From Bacteroidia bacterium (GTDB lineage Bacteria > Bacteroidota > Bacteroidia > Flavobacteriales > Flavobacteriaceae): a DNA stretch of 64,000 nucleotides. Below are positions 21,153-30,563 of this stretch, one piece after another. Location: NCBI GenBank assembly GCA_030428705.1, contig JAUIDI010000009.1:85758-149757 (forward strand). Direction: 5' to 3'. A program made the translations under genes and the position numbers. The notes beneath the pieces are model-generated. The model saw nothing but the letters and a program-made list of their open reading frames with translations. It was not told the origin of the DNA and did no database searches. How positions within the stretch are numbered: position 1 is the first letter of the stretch; the number at the start of each line of letters is the position of its first letter.

Positions 21153-21449
21153 TTAGTCCACAGGACTAAGTTGATGGATGACTACTTCAAGAATTGCATT
21201 TTCGGTAGCTTTTCTGTGCGCGGCGATATGGGCACTTTCATTATGGTCAAGCCAATGCTGTCTTGTTTCCCAGTTTTCATAAAAGAAAAATCGATCAGGG
21301 TTTTCAATGTCTTGATGAAGGTCGTAGTTCATACAACCCGCTTCGGCCAGGGTCGGCGGAATCAGGTTTAACAATGATTGCTTTACGAGTTCCCTTTTTC
21401 CGGGCTTGGCGACAATACTTGCCGTAATGGTCAGTTGTCGGTCGTTCAT
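21153..21449 (-). CDS. Antibiotic biosynthesis monooxygenase (ABM) domain protein
   Basis: A 98-residue ferredoxin-like alpha+beta protein of the ABM family (YgiN-like quinol monooxygenases and related). Typical elements are ITASIVAKPGKRELVKQSLL, GCMNYDLHQDIENPDRFFFYENW and HNESAHIAAH. Its start codon immediately follows the stop of the DUF1080 gene (21450), with no spacer, so the two are translated from one transcript. Function in this context is unknown; these enzymes act on quinone-like compounds without cofactors. Confidence 0.85.
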   Translation of the reverse strand: MNDRQLTITASIVAKPGKRELVKQSLLNLIPPTLAEAGCMNYDLHQDIENPDRFFFYENWETRQHWLDHNESAHIAAHRKATENAILEVVIHQLSPVD

Positions 21450-22478
21450 TTAATTCAGGATCGGGGTCAATACAATATTCCGGTAGGCCACATTTCCATG
21501 ATCGCCCTGAAGATAGATAGGTCCGGGTGCAAAAACATCGGAACTGATAGCTCCGCCCGTGGGGCCTTCGACAGGCTGGTTGTCTATAATTTTCTTTCCG
21601 TTGAAAACGACCGAGATATGGCGCTTGCATAAGGTGATGTCTAAAGACTGCCATTCGCCCGCCGGTTTTTCGGCCGCCTCGCTTGGTGTAATCCTACTGT
21701 AAACAGCTCCCATATTGTGCGAGTCGAGGTCTTTGCCATAGGAATCCACTACCTGTATTTCATATAGGCCACGAAGATAAACGCCGCTATTGTTTCCCTC
21801 CGGTACGTTTACTTCCAGTTTTAAGTTGAAATCTTCGAATTCCTGTTCCGTCCTTAAATTACCATAATTAACATGATGGCCATCTTTCGGTTGTACTGGG
21901 TCATTGACCAATTGGCCACCCATAACTTTAAAACCATTTTTCTTTTCAGGGTCTATAATGCGCCATCCCGCCAAATCTTTTCCATTGAAAAGTTTGATTT
22001 CCTTACCATATTTTACCTTGGTAAGATCTGGTGCGCTGCCGACGGGGGTCAAACGTTTGCCCTTGATATTTTGTTTGTTTTCACCATTACCATCCCATTT
22101 TGGGGAGACCATGGTGCCTTTTATTTCATCGCCCATACGGGTAATGCGCAAGGTATAGGTAATGGTGTGCACACGATCATCGCCATTATCATTTTTCTTT
22201 CTCGTTACGTTTTGTGTTCGCGTGACGACAATATTGTTCTCGTCCACCTCATAAATATGGGAGACAGGAAGCACGCTACCACCGATCCACAAAAGTTCGG
22301 CATCCAAGAAGCCTTCTTCATTATGCACCTTAAGCCATCCGATGCCTCCACCTTCAACGTCAAAAGTCCATGTGCCCAGAAATCCGTTTTCCACTTCAAC
22401 CGACTCGGTACAATTAGCTGACAAAGTGGTAGTTATTGCAAATAAAATTACCGAAAAGGCAATGGATAACTTTTTCAT
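21450..22478 (-). CDS. DUF1080 (3-keto-disaccharide hydrolase-like) exported protein
   Basis: A 342-residue exported protein. Signal peptide about 1-21 (ending TLSANC; the Cys at 23 could also make it a lipoprotein). Residues ~30-140 form a small beta-domain (GFLGTWTFDVEGGGIGW), and ~160-342 match DUF1080/3-keto-disaccharide hydrolase, a concanavalin-like beta-sandwich (LFNGKDLAGWRI, GNNSGVYLRGLYEIQVVDS, DITLCKRHISVVFNGKKI). Characterised relatives cleave 3-keto-glycosides made by oxidoreductases. It abuts the ABM gene; no 3-dehydrogenase gene is adjacent. Confidence 0.85.
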   Translation of the reverse strand: MKKLSIAFSVILFAITTTLSANCTESVEVENGFLGTWTFDVEGGGIGWLKVHNEEGFLDAELLWIGGSVLPVSHIYEVDENNIVVTRTQNVTRKKNDNGDDRVHTITYTLRITRMGDEIKGTMVSPKWDGNGENKQNIKGKRLTPVGSAPDLTKVKYGKEIKLFNGKDLAGWRIIDPEKKNGFKVMGGQLVNDPVQPKDGHHVNYGNLRTEQEFEDFNLKLEVNVPEGNNSGVYLRGLYEIQVVDSYGKDLDSHNMGAVYSRITPSEAAEKPAGEWQSLDITLCKRHISVVFNGKKIIDNQPVEGPTGGAISSDVFAPGPIYLQGDHGNVAYRNIVLTPILN

Positions 22479-22603
22479 AATCTTGATTTTAATTTAGTTG
22501 GTCGTGTTAGAAACAATGTGTTAAAAAGAGTGTAACAATTTAAGGTTTTATTTCAAAACGTAGGGGTATCTTGTACGATAATGTTGTTGGACATTTTATC
22601 TTT

Positions 22604-24292
22604 CTAATAGCCTACTGCGCCACTATCCGGTTGTGAAGAATCCGAGGCACCGGTAAGCAGTCTATTTTCAGGATCAAAAGTAATTCCCATAAGTGCCCCC
22701 ATATTGTTCCGCTTTCTCAAGGTATGCCCCATGTTTTCAAGTATACGCCTCGTATCCGGAGACATCAGGTCTTTCTCATAAATAATTTGATCCGGTAACC
22801 ATTGGTGGTGAATTTTCAGGGCCTCAATTGCCTTGTCGATCCGCATATCGAACTCGAGTACGTTCAAGACCGTTTGAAAAACCGTATTGATAATGGTACG
22901 TCCACCGGGACTTCCTATGACCAAAAAGGGTTTGCCATTTTTACCCACAATGGTAGGGGTCATACTGGAGAGCATTCGTTTTTCGGGAGCGATCAGATTG
23001 GGCCGTGTACCTATCTGCCCGTTACTTTTGGTAATTCCCGGCTGCGGATTGAAATCGCCCATCTCATTGTTGAAAATAAATCCGAGTTCTGGGGAGCCCA
23101 TTTGCGAACCGTAGCTGTATTCGAGCGTATAGGTGAGCGAAACGGCATTGCCAAATGCATCCATTGTCGATAAATGTGTAGTGCTTTCACCATCATAGAT
23201 CTGCCCGAATTTTGTCGAATCGCTTACCGACGCACGATGCATGTCAATTTCGTTAAAACGCTTTTGGGCAAAACTCTTTGAGGTCAACTTTTCAATCGGG
23301 ATATCCGGATTAAAATCAGGGTCGCCCAAATGTTCCGCTCGATCGGCAAAGGCCCGGCGCATGGCTTCGGCCACGAGATGCAAATGGGCGGCGGAATTGA
23401 ATTCAATGGTCTTGAAATCGGCCAATTCCATCAGGTTCATCATTTCGACCAGCGCAACGCCCCCAGAACTCGGAGGTGGCATCGAATAAATATCATAGCC
23501 TTTATAGCTCCCCCTTATTGGGTTCCGCTCAATGGCCTCATATTTTCTCAGATCTTTTTTGGAAATGATGCCCCCGTTCTCTTTCATCCAAGAAGCAATC
23601 TTTTTGGCAGTTTCCCCTTTATAGAATCCGTCATGGCCGTTATCGCGGATCAGGCTTAATGTCTTTGCCAAAGCAGGTTGTTTCCACAATTCTCCGGGTT
23701 CGGGTATTTTCTCGCTATCGTTCAGAAAATAACCTTTCATGAATGGATTTTTGTTCTCTTCGGAAGTAAAATATTCCGCCGCCCCATAAAGCGACCAATT
23801 GAATGGAAATCCGTTTTCGGCTTGCTCGATGGCCGGTTGTACTACTTCGGCCCAAGGAAGTTTGCCATATTTCTGGTGTGCCAAATAGAGTCCCGCGACG
23901 GTTCCGGGCACACCGATGGCCTTGACCGACATGTGGTTACTGTTATCAATGACCTCTCCGGTTTCATCCAAATACATATCGTTCGAGGCTTTCAAAGGTG
24001 CTTTTTCACGAAAGTCAATGGTCGTGACCTTTCCATTACTGTCCATAAATACAATGAATCCACCACCGCCGATGTTTCCGGCTGCGGGATGGGTGACCGC
24101 CAACGAAAAAGCGGTAGCTACCGCGGCGTCGATGGCATTGCCTCCTTTTTTCAGGACATCGACCCCGACCTGCGATGATGTTTTGTCGGAAGAGACCACC
24201 ATACCGTTTTTGGCATAGGTTTGGGAATGGATTTGAAAGGTTACAGCAATGAACAGAAGAAGTGAAAGGAAAAGAAGGTTTGATTTCTTCAT
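22604..24292 (-). CDS. ggt: Gamma-glutamyltransferase (glutathione hydrolase)
   Basis: A 562-residue periplasmic Ntn-hydrolase that cleaves gamma-glutamyl bonds, such as in glutathione. Signal peptide 1-24, then YAKNGMVVSSDKTSSQVG. The autoproteolysis site is Thr371 of TTHLSTMDAFGN, which becomes the catalytic N-terminal Thr of the small subunit; the gamma-glutamate-binding GSPGGRTIINTV motif and the NNEMGDF loop follow. Length and motif order are normal. It is preceded by ~80 nt without a recognisable promoter and stands apart from its neighbours. Confidence 0.94.
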   Translation of the reverse strand: MKKSNLLFLSLLLFIAVTFQIHSQTYAKNGMVVSSDKTSSQVGVDVLKKGGNAIDAAVATAFSLAVTHPAAGNIGGGGFIVFMDSNGKVTTIDFREKAPLKASNDMYLDETGEVIDNSNHMSVKAIGVPGTVAGLYLAHQKYGKLPWAEVVQPAIEQAENGFPFNWSLYGAAEYFTSEENKNPFMKGYFLNDSEKIPEPGELWKQPALAKTLSLIRDNGHDGFYKGETAKKIASWMKENGGIISKKDLRKYEAIERNPIRGSYKGYDIYSMPPPSSGGVALVEMMNLMELADFKTIEFNSAAHLHLVAEAMRRAFADRAEHLGDPDFNPDIPIEKLTSKSFAQKRFNEIDMHRASVSDSTKFGQIYDGESTTHLSTMDAFGNAVSLTYTLEYSYGSQMGSPELGFIFNNEMGDFNPQPGITKSNGQIGTRPNLIAPEKRMLSSMTPTIVGKNGKPFLVIGSPGGRTIINTVFQTVLNVLEFDMRIDKAIEALKIHHQWLPDQIIYEKDLMSPDTRRILENMGHTLRKRNNMGALMGITFDPENRLLTGASDSSQPDSGAVGY

Positions 24293-24374
24293 TATTGATG
24301 AATGCTTGGTGTTTGACGGCCTTGAAGATATGAATTTATATTCGACCGTTTTTAGGCCTAAACGCCAAAATCGA

Positions 24375-25703
24375 TTATAGCAACCCCCTTGCCTTGATTT
24401 CCAAATACTTGTTGATGGTATTGATGGTCAACTGCTCGGGTTTGGTCAAAATGGTTTGAATTCCGTATTGTTGCAGCTCCCTTTGCATCAACTTTTTTTC
24501 CAGGGAAAATTTCTCGGCTATGGTCTTGTGATATATTGTTTGCAGATCCTCGGCATCCGTGGAGATAAGCTCTTCCAACTCCGAATTTTCAAAAAAGATA
24601 ACGACCAACACGTGTTTTTTGGCAATGGCCAACAGAAATGGAAGCTGACGTTTCAACGCTGAGATATGCTCAAAATTCGTATAGAGAAGTAGCAGGCTTC
24701 TATGGTTTATCTTACGTTTGATATGGGCATACAACAGGCCGAAATCGGAGTCGGTAAACTCGGTGCCGATATTGTAAAGTTTTTCTAGAATAGTATTCAA
24801 ATGGGTCAATTTCTGCACTGCCGGCACATGGGTCTCAATGTTTTTTGAAAAACTGACAAGACCTGTTTTGTCATTGCGTTTCAGGGCGACGTTCGAAAAG
24901 GCCAACGTTGAATTGATGGCGTAATCCAATAGTTTGAGTTCGTTGAAGGGCATTTTCATGACGCGCCCCGTGTCGATGATCGAGTAGATGGGTTGCGCCT
25001 TTTCATCCTGAAATTGGTTGACCATCAATTGGTTCTGTTTGGCGGTGGCTTTCCAATTTACAGTTCGAATGTCATCCCCCTGTACATATTCCTTTATCTG
25101 TTCGAATTCTTGGGTATGGCCGATACGTCTGATTTTTTTGAGACCGAAAAGGGTCAACTTATTGCTTATGGCCAGGAAGTCATATTGTTGCATTTGTATG
25201 ATACTAGGATAAACGGGCACCATTTGATCTTTTTGGAAGACGTAACGTCTTCTGACTATTTTTAAGGGGGAGGATGCAAAAATGTTCAGGTTTCCAAAAA
25301 CGTATTCGCCCCGATCCACCGGACGGACCGTATATTCGAAAAGCTTTTTTTCGTCTTTTATCAAGTCGGTCTTGAATTCAAAATCCCTTTTTTGAAATTG
25401 TACGGGCAGTTCGTCTATCAACGAAACATAGGCCTTGAAGGGATATTTCGAGGTAAATTCAACCGAAATCGGATTGAGATCGCTGTTCGACAACTTCTGC
25501 GGAAGCTTTCGTGTTCCCGTGATACCGTTTATGGAATACATCAGATAAATATCGAACAGGAAAAGACCGACCAAAAGCAGTGTCAAGACCCAAGCGATCG
25601 GATATAAAATCGGTAGCCAATACGAAATGATGAAACAGGCCGATAAGACCGCCAAGTAGCGGAAAAAAGTATTATGAATGTAGAATGACCTGAGAAATTG
25701 CAC
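24375..25703 (-). CDS. DUF58 domain membrane protein
   Basis: About 442 residues. Two adjacent N-terminal transmembrane helices (RYLAVLSACFIISYWL and YPIAWVLTLLLVGLFLF) precede a beta-sandwich and then the DUF58 signature GDDIRTVNWKATAKQNQLMV and a von Willebrand A-like domain (IYSIIDTGRVM onward). The usual MIDAS pattern DxSxS is replaced by DTGRV, so metal binding is doubtful. The GTG at 25703 is chosen as start because family members begin near QFLRS(F/L)YI; a TTG at 25724 would overlap the MoxR stop. It is the last gene of the MoxR operon and the likely ATPase partner. Confidence 0.85.
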   Translation of the reverse strand: MQFLRSFYIHNTFFRYLAVLSACFIISYWLPILYPIAWVLTLLLVGLFLFDIYLMYSINGITGTRKLPQKLSNSDLNPISVEFTSKYPFKAYVSLIDELPVQFQKRDFEFKTDLIKDEKKLFEYTVRPVDRGEYVFGNLNIFASSPLKIVRRRYVFQKDQMVPVYPSIIQMQQYDFLAISNKLTLFGLKKIRRIGHTQEFEQIKEYVQGDDIRTVNWKATAKQNQLMVNQFQDEKAQPIYSIIDTGRVMKMPFNELKLLDYAINSTLAFSNVALKRNDKTGLVSFSKNIETHVPAVQKLTHLNTILEKLYNIGTEFTDSDFGLLYAHIKRKINHRSLLLLYTNFEHISALKRQLPFLLAIAKKHVLVVIFFENSELEELISTDAEDLQTIYHKTIAEKFSLEKKLMQRELQQYGIQTILTKPEQLTINTINKYLEIKARGLL

Positions 25704-25707
25704 TTGG

Positions 25708-26706
25708 TTATCTTGGTATTTCAACGGATTCGGTAATCATTTTGATCACGCTATCGGTGGTCATACCCTCCATTTCGCGTTCAGGAGTCAGAATCACCCT
25801 GTGGTTGAGCACCGGGATTAGGGCCCTTTTGACATCTTCAGGGATGACAAAATCGCGTCCATTGATGGCGGCGAAGGCCTTTGCCGAATTCAAGGTGGCA
25901 ATAGAGGCACGGGGAGAACCGCCCAAATAGAGATGCGGATGGTTTCTGGTCTTGGTGATGATATCGGCGATGTACTTGATCAGTTTTTCCTCGACGATAA
26001 CATCTTGGATCTTTGTTCTGAAATCTGCCAATTGCTTTGGATTCAGTACATCTTTGATAAGCGCTTGCGGCTCCGAACCCTTTCGCTCATGGTGGGTCTG
26101 TATAATACGTATTTCTTCATCCGTGGTCGGATAATCGATTTTTATTTTAAAGATGAAACGATCTAACTGGGCTTCGGGCAACGCATAGGTGCCTTCTTGC
26201 TCGATAGGGTTTTGCGTGGCGAGTACCATAAAGGGCGTATCCATTTTATAGGTTGTGCCGTCCATGGTAACTTGTCGTTCCTCCATAGTCTCGAACATGG
26301 CTGCCTGTGTCTTGGCAGGGGCGCGGTTGATCTCGTCGATCAAGATGATGTTCGAAAAAATAGGCCCTTTTTTGAATTCGAACTCCGATGACTTTACATT
26401 GAACACCGAGGTGCCCAAAATATCGCTCGGCATCAGGTCGGGCGTGAACTGAATGCGGCTGAAATCGGTTTTCAGGGTCTTGGCGAAGAGTTTGGCGGTT
26501 ATTGTCTTGGCAATGCCCGGTACGCCTTCGATCAACACGTGCCCATCGACCAAAAGCGAGACGATCAACAATTCGATGAAATTCTCCTGGCCAACAATTA
26601 CCTTGGCAAGTTCGGCCTTGATATCGGCGACGGCTTTTCTCAGTTCCTCCAAAGGAATGCGATTGTCAAAGTTCAAGTTGTTATTCGAGGTTTCATTATT
26701 TTCCAT
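25708..26706 (-). CDS. MoxR family AAA+ ATPase
   Basis: A 332-residue cytoplasmic AAA+ ATPase. Walker A is GVPGIAKT at residues 61-68, Walker B ILIDEINRAPAKTQ, sensor 1 ATQNP, and the C-terminal lid ends SVEIPR. MoxR ATPases remodel or activate partner proteins that carry von Willebrand A domains; here the adjacent DUF58 gene supplies such a partner. The start overlaps the end of the DUF4350 gene by 11 nt, and DUF58 follows within 4 nt, so the genes are translationally coupled. Confidence 0.95.
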   Translation of the reverse strand: MENNETSNNNLNFDNRIPLEELRKAVADIKAELAKVIVGQENFIELLIVSLLVDGHVLIEGVPGIAKTITAKLFAKTLKTDFSRIQFTPDLMPSDILGTSVFNVKSSEFEFKKGPIFSNIILIDEINRAPAKTQAAMFETMEERQVTMDGTTYKMDTPFMVLATQNPIEQEGTYALPEAQLDRFIFKIKIDYPTTDEEIRIIQTHHERKGSEPQALIKDVLNPKQLADFRTKIQDVIVEEKLIKYIADIITKTRNHPHLYLGGSPRASIATLNSAKAFAAINGRDFVIPEDVKRALIPVLNHRVILTPEREMEGMTTDSVIKMITESVEIPR

Positions 26707-27913
26707 TAGCTTTTTGTTTAAAGTTTTCGATCAGTGTATTTAGTTTAAGCAGTTCGTTGTCAGCAAAAGATTCACTTTTTTTAATACGTTCCATTAGATT
26801 GAAAAGCGTTTTGACATCATCGACGGATTGATCACTACGTGAAGCCAGGTTGCGATAAAATTCGTCATCGGGTTCTTCTGTGCCCATATAAAAATGTGAA
26901 CGGATATATTCCATAAACGAAGCGATCTTATGTTCGGAAATCGCTTTGGCCTCTCCCTTTTCAAAATACATATCGGCGATCGTTCGGGTAAAGGCCAACG
27001 TTTGATTTTTTAAGGGAACCACTATCGGTATCGCCCTTTGTTTTCGTTTTCCCTCGAAAACCACATAGAACAAAGCCCCTATCAACGCCACATAATAGGC
27101 CCATTTGAATTCTTTCGTGTTCAGAAAAATGTACATTGGCGAGGTGTAGAACGCTTTTCCCGATTTGTGGTAATTGTCGATATAAATTGTTCGTGAACCA
27201 TCGAGATACGATAACAGGCCTGCGGTATAATCCTTATTGTTTTCTTGAAGGATAAAATAATTGGTAAACGCTTTTGGGAATGTCGAAAGATAGATTTCAC
27301 CATCTCCAAAAGGTTGTTTGATCACGTTAAAATTCTCTTCTTGTGCCAGGCCGTCTTCATCAAAATAATCTACCGTGCCGATTACAGTTGTTTTCAAAGT
27401 ATCGATTTTATCCAAGAAGGTCGCATAGCTGTCTTTTTCGAACGGATACCCTTCTTCCGTTCTTAATTTCGGATGTACCAAACGGTGAAATTGTTTTTGC
27501 CCTTCGCCGAAACCCGCATACAGATTCGAAATTTCGAGGTTCAAAGTGTCCAAAAAAGCTTCCTCGAACTGCCTGGAAGCTATGAACAGGGTGTTTCCCT
27601 TTGAAGTCCAATCCAATAATACGTTCAATTCACTCTCACCGAAATCGATATTTTCATTGGCAAAAAAATAGGTGCCCTCGGTTTCTTGTCCGTCATTCAA
27701 AAATTCAAAGGGAGGTATCGCAACCTGCCGTATATTCTCACTGAATGTTTTGGCCATAATCTCGTTGAATACATGGGTGCCATAGGGAATCTTGTGTTGC
27801 GCCACATAGGACGGAAACCAATTAATTTCCTTATCGCTATTGTACTGTAAGAACATCAAGAGAGCCAGGGTGATAATGGCGATGACGATATATACCCTTC
27901 CTTTTTTATCCAT
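26696..27913 (-). CDS. DUF4350 domain membrane protein
   Basis: A 405-residue protein with an N-terminal transmembrane helix (about 6-22, VYIVIAIITLALLMFL), an extracytoplasmic DUF4350 domain of GATase1-like fold (~40-270; SELNVLLDWTSKGNTLFIA), a second helix near 280-295 (YYVALIGALFYVVFEG) and a cytoplasmic helical tail of ~110 residues. Function is unknown; the family almost always occurs beside MoxR and DUF4129 genes. It overlaps both neighbours by 8-11 nt. Confidence 0.82.
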   Translation of the reverse strand: MDKKGRVYIVIAIITLALLMFLQYNSDKEINWFPSYVAQHKIPYGTHVFNEIMAKTFSENIRQVAIPPFEFLNDGQETEGTYFFANENIDFGESELNVLLDWTSKGNTLFIASRQFEEAFLDTLNLEISNLYAGFGEGQKQFHRLVHPKLRTEEGYPFEKDSYATFLDKIDTLKTTVIGTVDYFDEDGLAQEENFNVIKQPFGDGEIYLSTFPKAFTNYFILQENNKDYTAGLLSYLDGSRTIYIDNYHKSGKAFYTSPMYIFLNTKEFKWAYYVALIGALFYVVFEGKRKQRAIPIVVPLKNQTLAFTRTIADMYFEKGEAKAISEHKIASFMEYIRSHFYMGTEEPDDEFYRNLASRSDQSVDDVKTLFNLMERIKKSESFADNELLKLNTLIENFKQKANGK

Positions 27914-28646
27914 TTTTCAAGGTTTTTTGAAGGGATTCGAAATCTTTTTCGGCAATTCGGTATTTGGCCTCGTCGATATTGAAATTGCCGTACCATATAT
28001 AGTCGTACCATCGGGTAATCGCACCGAACGGTCGCTTCAAGGTTTGTTCATCGATTTCGTTCAGGTAATCAAAATTGGTTTTTTGAAGCTCCCAGGAAAT
28101 GACTTCCTTGTCGGTCATCAGCTGTAGGATATAGAGATAATAGTATCGTATGGCCAGACGATAGTCCTTATCCTGCAACGCTTTTTGTATCAATTGTTGG
28201 ATGTCTTCGTTCTTGATGATATGCTCTTCTTCCGACAATGCTACCAACGCCTCGTTCTTTTTAGCCTGTTTTAATGCGCTGGCATTGACGTTCAAGAAGA
28301 ATTTGATGAGTATAAAAAGCAATAGCGCTAAAAGTACATAGGGCAAGATGCGGAAGAAGACCTGTAAAACCCCGACGGCTTTCTCTACCCCGAAAAGCCA
28401 TTCGAAGAACCGGGAGATCAGGTTGTAGAGCCAGGTCTTGAAATCGTCCCACCACGTTCGATCTCTTTTGACGGTTTCATAGTCAAAATCAGGATTATTT
28501 CTATAGGCTTGCAGGTCACCTTCCTGTATCTCTCGAACCGTTAATCGCCCGCTATCATAGTTGACGGTAGCCGTAGAATCTTGTTGGGCGACCGCAACGG
28601 TTACCAACAAGAGCAAAAAAAGAAAAATCAGAAAGTGTTTGTGCAT
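27906..28646 (-). CDS. DUF4129 domain membrane protein
   Basis: A 246-residue protein with signal peptide 1-20 (LLVTVAVAQQ), an extracytoplasmic segment, one transmembrane helix about 103-121 (PYVLLALLLFILIKFF) and a C-terminal DUF4129 domain (~150-220) with the typical ALQDKDYRLAIRYYYLYILQ helix pair. DUF4129 domains are often fused to transglutaminase-like domains in other bacteria; here it is free-standing. It begins 2 nt after the polytopic membrane protein gene's stop and overlaps DUF4350 by 8 nt. Confidence 0.82.
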   Translation of the reverse strand: MHKHFLIFLFLLLLVTVAVAQQDSTATVNYDSGRLTVREIQEGDLQAYRNNPDFDYETVKRDRTWWDDFKTWLYNLISRFFEWLFGVEKAVGVLQVFFRILPYVLLALLLFILIKFFLNVNASALKQAKKNEALVALSEEEHIIKNEDIQQLIQKALQDKDYRLAIRYYYLYILQLMTDKEVISWELQKTNFDYLNEIDEQTLKRPFGAITRWYDYIWYGNFNIDEAKYRIAEKDFESLQKTLKNG

Positions 28647-28648
28647 GC

Positions 28649-29530
28649 CTAATAATCCCTATTTTCCCCCAAACTTTCGATGCGTTCATAGGTGCCTGTA
28701 AAATTCTTTCTTTCGTTCAAATTGAAATAAATAAAGACGCCGGCCACGATCGAAATGATGTTGAGCAATAATTGTGCAACGGTACCGATGATGTTCAACA
28801 AAATATAGATAGGATCTTTAAAGACATCCATCATTCCTTCGGCATCGACCTCCCCTGAAAACATGCCCATCTTTAACCAATTATAGATCATTGTAGGCAC
28901 CGCAAATGCATAGCTTGCAATCATTACGATTATAGCGATTACCAAGAGGGTGGCGAAAGTGATCCACCAGTAGTCTTTGACCAACGTGAAACTATAGCTA
29001 AAGGCATCTGTTACCGAAAGTCTGTTGTATACCATAATGGCAAAGGCCAATGATAACGGAACCCAGAGATAGATCATCGGGAAAAAGCAAAGAAAAAAGC
29101 CTGCCAGCAAAGAAAGGGCAACCAAAAATATCATTCCGATAAACTTCCAAAAAGTGGCGTACACATCTGACCTGATCGTATTGAAGTCTGTTTTTCCCTT
29201 GCCGTTGGCATACGATTTAATGTAGTGTAATACGGTCGATTGGGCCATGGTATAGAGCACCAGAATTGAGATCATATAAAGTCCACCGACCAACAATATC
29301 AAAAGTATGTTCGGTACCGCATCGTTATTGAACATCAATAGGCTAAAACTGTTGCCTATATAGTACATATACAGGGCCAGGGCGATTACCATGATCAAAA
29401 TATAAGGCCCTACAATCTTAAAAAAGGTAGTAGTAAAGGGTTTGAATTCCGTCCGTAGAAAAGCAAAGGTGTCGGACAGCACTTCCCCAAGTTCACGCTG
29501 CTTTTTGAATTCGATATATCGATCGGTCAT
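28649..29530 (-). CDS. Polytopic membrane protein of the MoxR/SpoIIM cluster
   Basis: A 293-residue protein with an N-terminal cytoplasmic segment (IEFKKQRELGEVLSDTFAFL) and about six transmembrane helices, e.g. ILIMVIALALYMYYI, LILLVGGLYMISILVLY, IGMIFLVALSLLAGFFLCFF and FATLLVIAIIVMIASYAF. The layout resembles the glycerophosphodiesterase membrane-domain/YciC type families, but I do not recognise a specific family. It overlaps the SpoIIM gene by 4 nt (ATGA). The role is probably structural within the cluster's membrane complex; this is inference from position. Confidence 0.8.
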   Translation of the reverse strand: MTDRYIEFKKQRELGEVLSDTFAFLRTEFKPFTTTFFKIVGPYILIMVIALALYMYYIGNSFSLLMFNNDAVPNILLILLVGGLYMISILVLYTMAQSTVLHYIKSYANGKGKTDFNTIRSDVYATFWKFIGMIFLVALSLLAGFFLCFFPMIYLWVPLSLAFAIMVYNRLSVTDAFSYSFTLVKDYWWITFATLLVIAIIVMIASYAFAVPTMIYNWLKMGMFSGEVDAEGMMDVFKDPIYILLNIIGTVAQLLLNIISIVAGVFIYFNLNERKNFTGTYERIESLGENRDY

Positions 29531-30486
29531 AGGTTAGGTTTTTTATTCAGTTTTATGGGATAAAGTATGTAGTAATAGACTATGGATACCAATGAACTGG
29601 CTATTATCAAAATGGCCAACCAGTCGGGCATTTCGGTATGACGGGTCACGAAACCTTCCAAAAATCCGGCAATAATGAAAAAGGGTACGGTACTGATCAT
29701 TATTTTCAAGCCGTTCTTGACACCCCTCTTGAAGGATTCAAGACGCGAATAGGTGCCGGGAAACAATAGACCGTTCGCAAGAACCAATCCGGCGCAGCCC
29801 GCTATGATGATTACCGAAATCTCAATGGTGCCATGGATCCAAATGGTTCGCACCGATTCCCAAAGCAATCCTTTTTCATAGAAAAAATATTGAAAGCTAC
29901 CGAGCATGATACCATTTTGCAACATGATATACAACGTGCCGATCCCCAGGAAAATGCCATAGGCAAAGGCCATCAATGCCACACGTATATTGTTAATGGT
30001 GATGCCCAAGAACATGTTGAATTCACCCATTTGTTTATAAACGGCCATAGGGTCGCCCTTTTCGATGTTTTCGAGCGTCATGTTGACGTAGCCATCGCCA
30101 AGTATGGCACGAACGAAATCGCCATCGTCGGCCGCGGAAAAAGCACCTACAAAAGCAAAAAAAACGAATACTAAAAAGGCGATGAGCAATTCGCGATGAT
30201 GATGGTAGAAAAGTGTCGGAAATTCAGTTTTCCAGAATTCCAAGATCCGATTCTTCGGCTCGCGCTTGGTCTTATAAATTTTCTGGTGTGCCTGTGCCGC
30301 CAGACCGTTCAGGTAAAACTCGGTATTGCTACCTTGGTAAAAGGTTTTTGCATAGCTAAGATGGTCGGTGATTTCTATGTAGAGGTCGGACAATACATCG
30401 GGCGATAACTTCGTTTTGTTTGACAGTGCGCTTTCAAAAGTGGCCCATTTGTCCTTATTTTGTTTTACAAAGGCAGCTTCGCGCAT
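29527..30486 (-). CDS. SpoIIM/DUF95 family membrane protein
   Basis: A 319-residue protein. Cytoplasmic helical N-terminus of ~105 residues (DKWATFESAL...), then about six transmembrane helices matching SpoIIM/DUF95: LLIAFLVFVFFAFVGAFSA, NNIRVALMAFAYGIFLGIG, WIHGTIEISVIIIAGCAGLVL and a last helix WLAILIIASSLVSIVYYYIL. SpoIIM itself works in engulfment in spore formers; Bacteroidota do not sporulate, so the family has another role here. It is the first gene of the minus-strand operon and divergent from the RDD gene. Confidence 0.88.
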   Translation of the reverse strand: MREAAFVKQNKDKWATFESALSNKTKLSPDVLSDLYIEITDHLSYAKTFYQGSNTEFYLNGLAAQAHQKIYKTKREPKNRILEFWKTEFPTLFYHHHRELLIAFLVFVFFAFVGAFSAADDGDFVRAILGDGYVNMTLENIEKGDPMAVYKQMGEFNMFLGITINNIRVALMAFAYGIFLGIGTLYIMLQNGIMLGSFQYFFYEKGLLWESVRTIWIHGTIEISVIIIAGCAGLVLANGLLFPGTYSRLESFKRGVKNGLKIMISTVPFFIIAGFLEGFVTRHTEMPDWLAILIIASSLVSIVYYYILYPIKLNKKPNL

Positions 30487-30563
30487 GAATTGTTATGGTT
30501 AGAGGAATTGGCCCCATTTTGTTCCAAATAGCTATCGAAATTAACGAAACTAAGTGCGAAAAA

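Noticed and set aside
29527..30486. Evidence of sporulation from the SpoIIM homologue
   Set aside because: The DUF95/SpoIIM family is widespread in non-spore-formers and no other sporulation genes are present.
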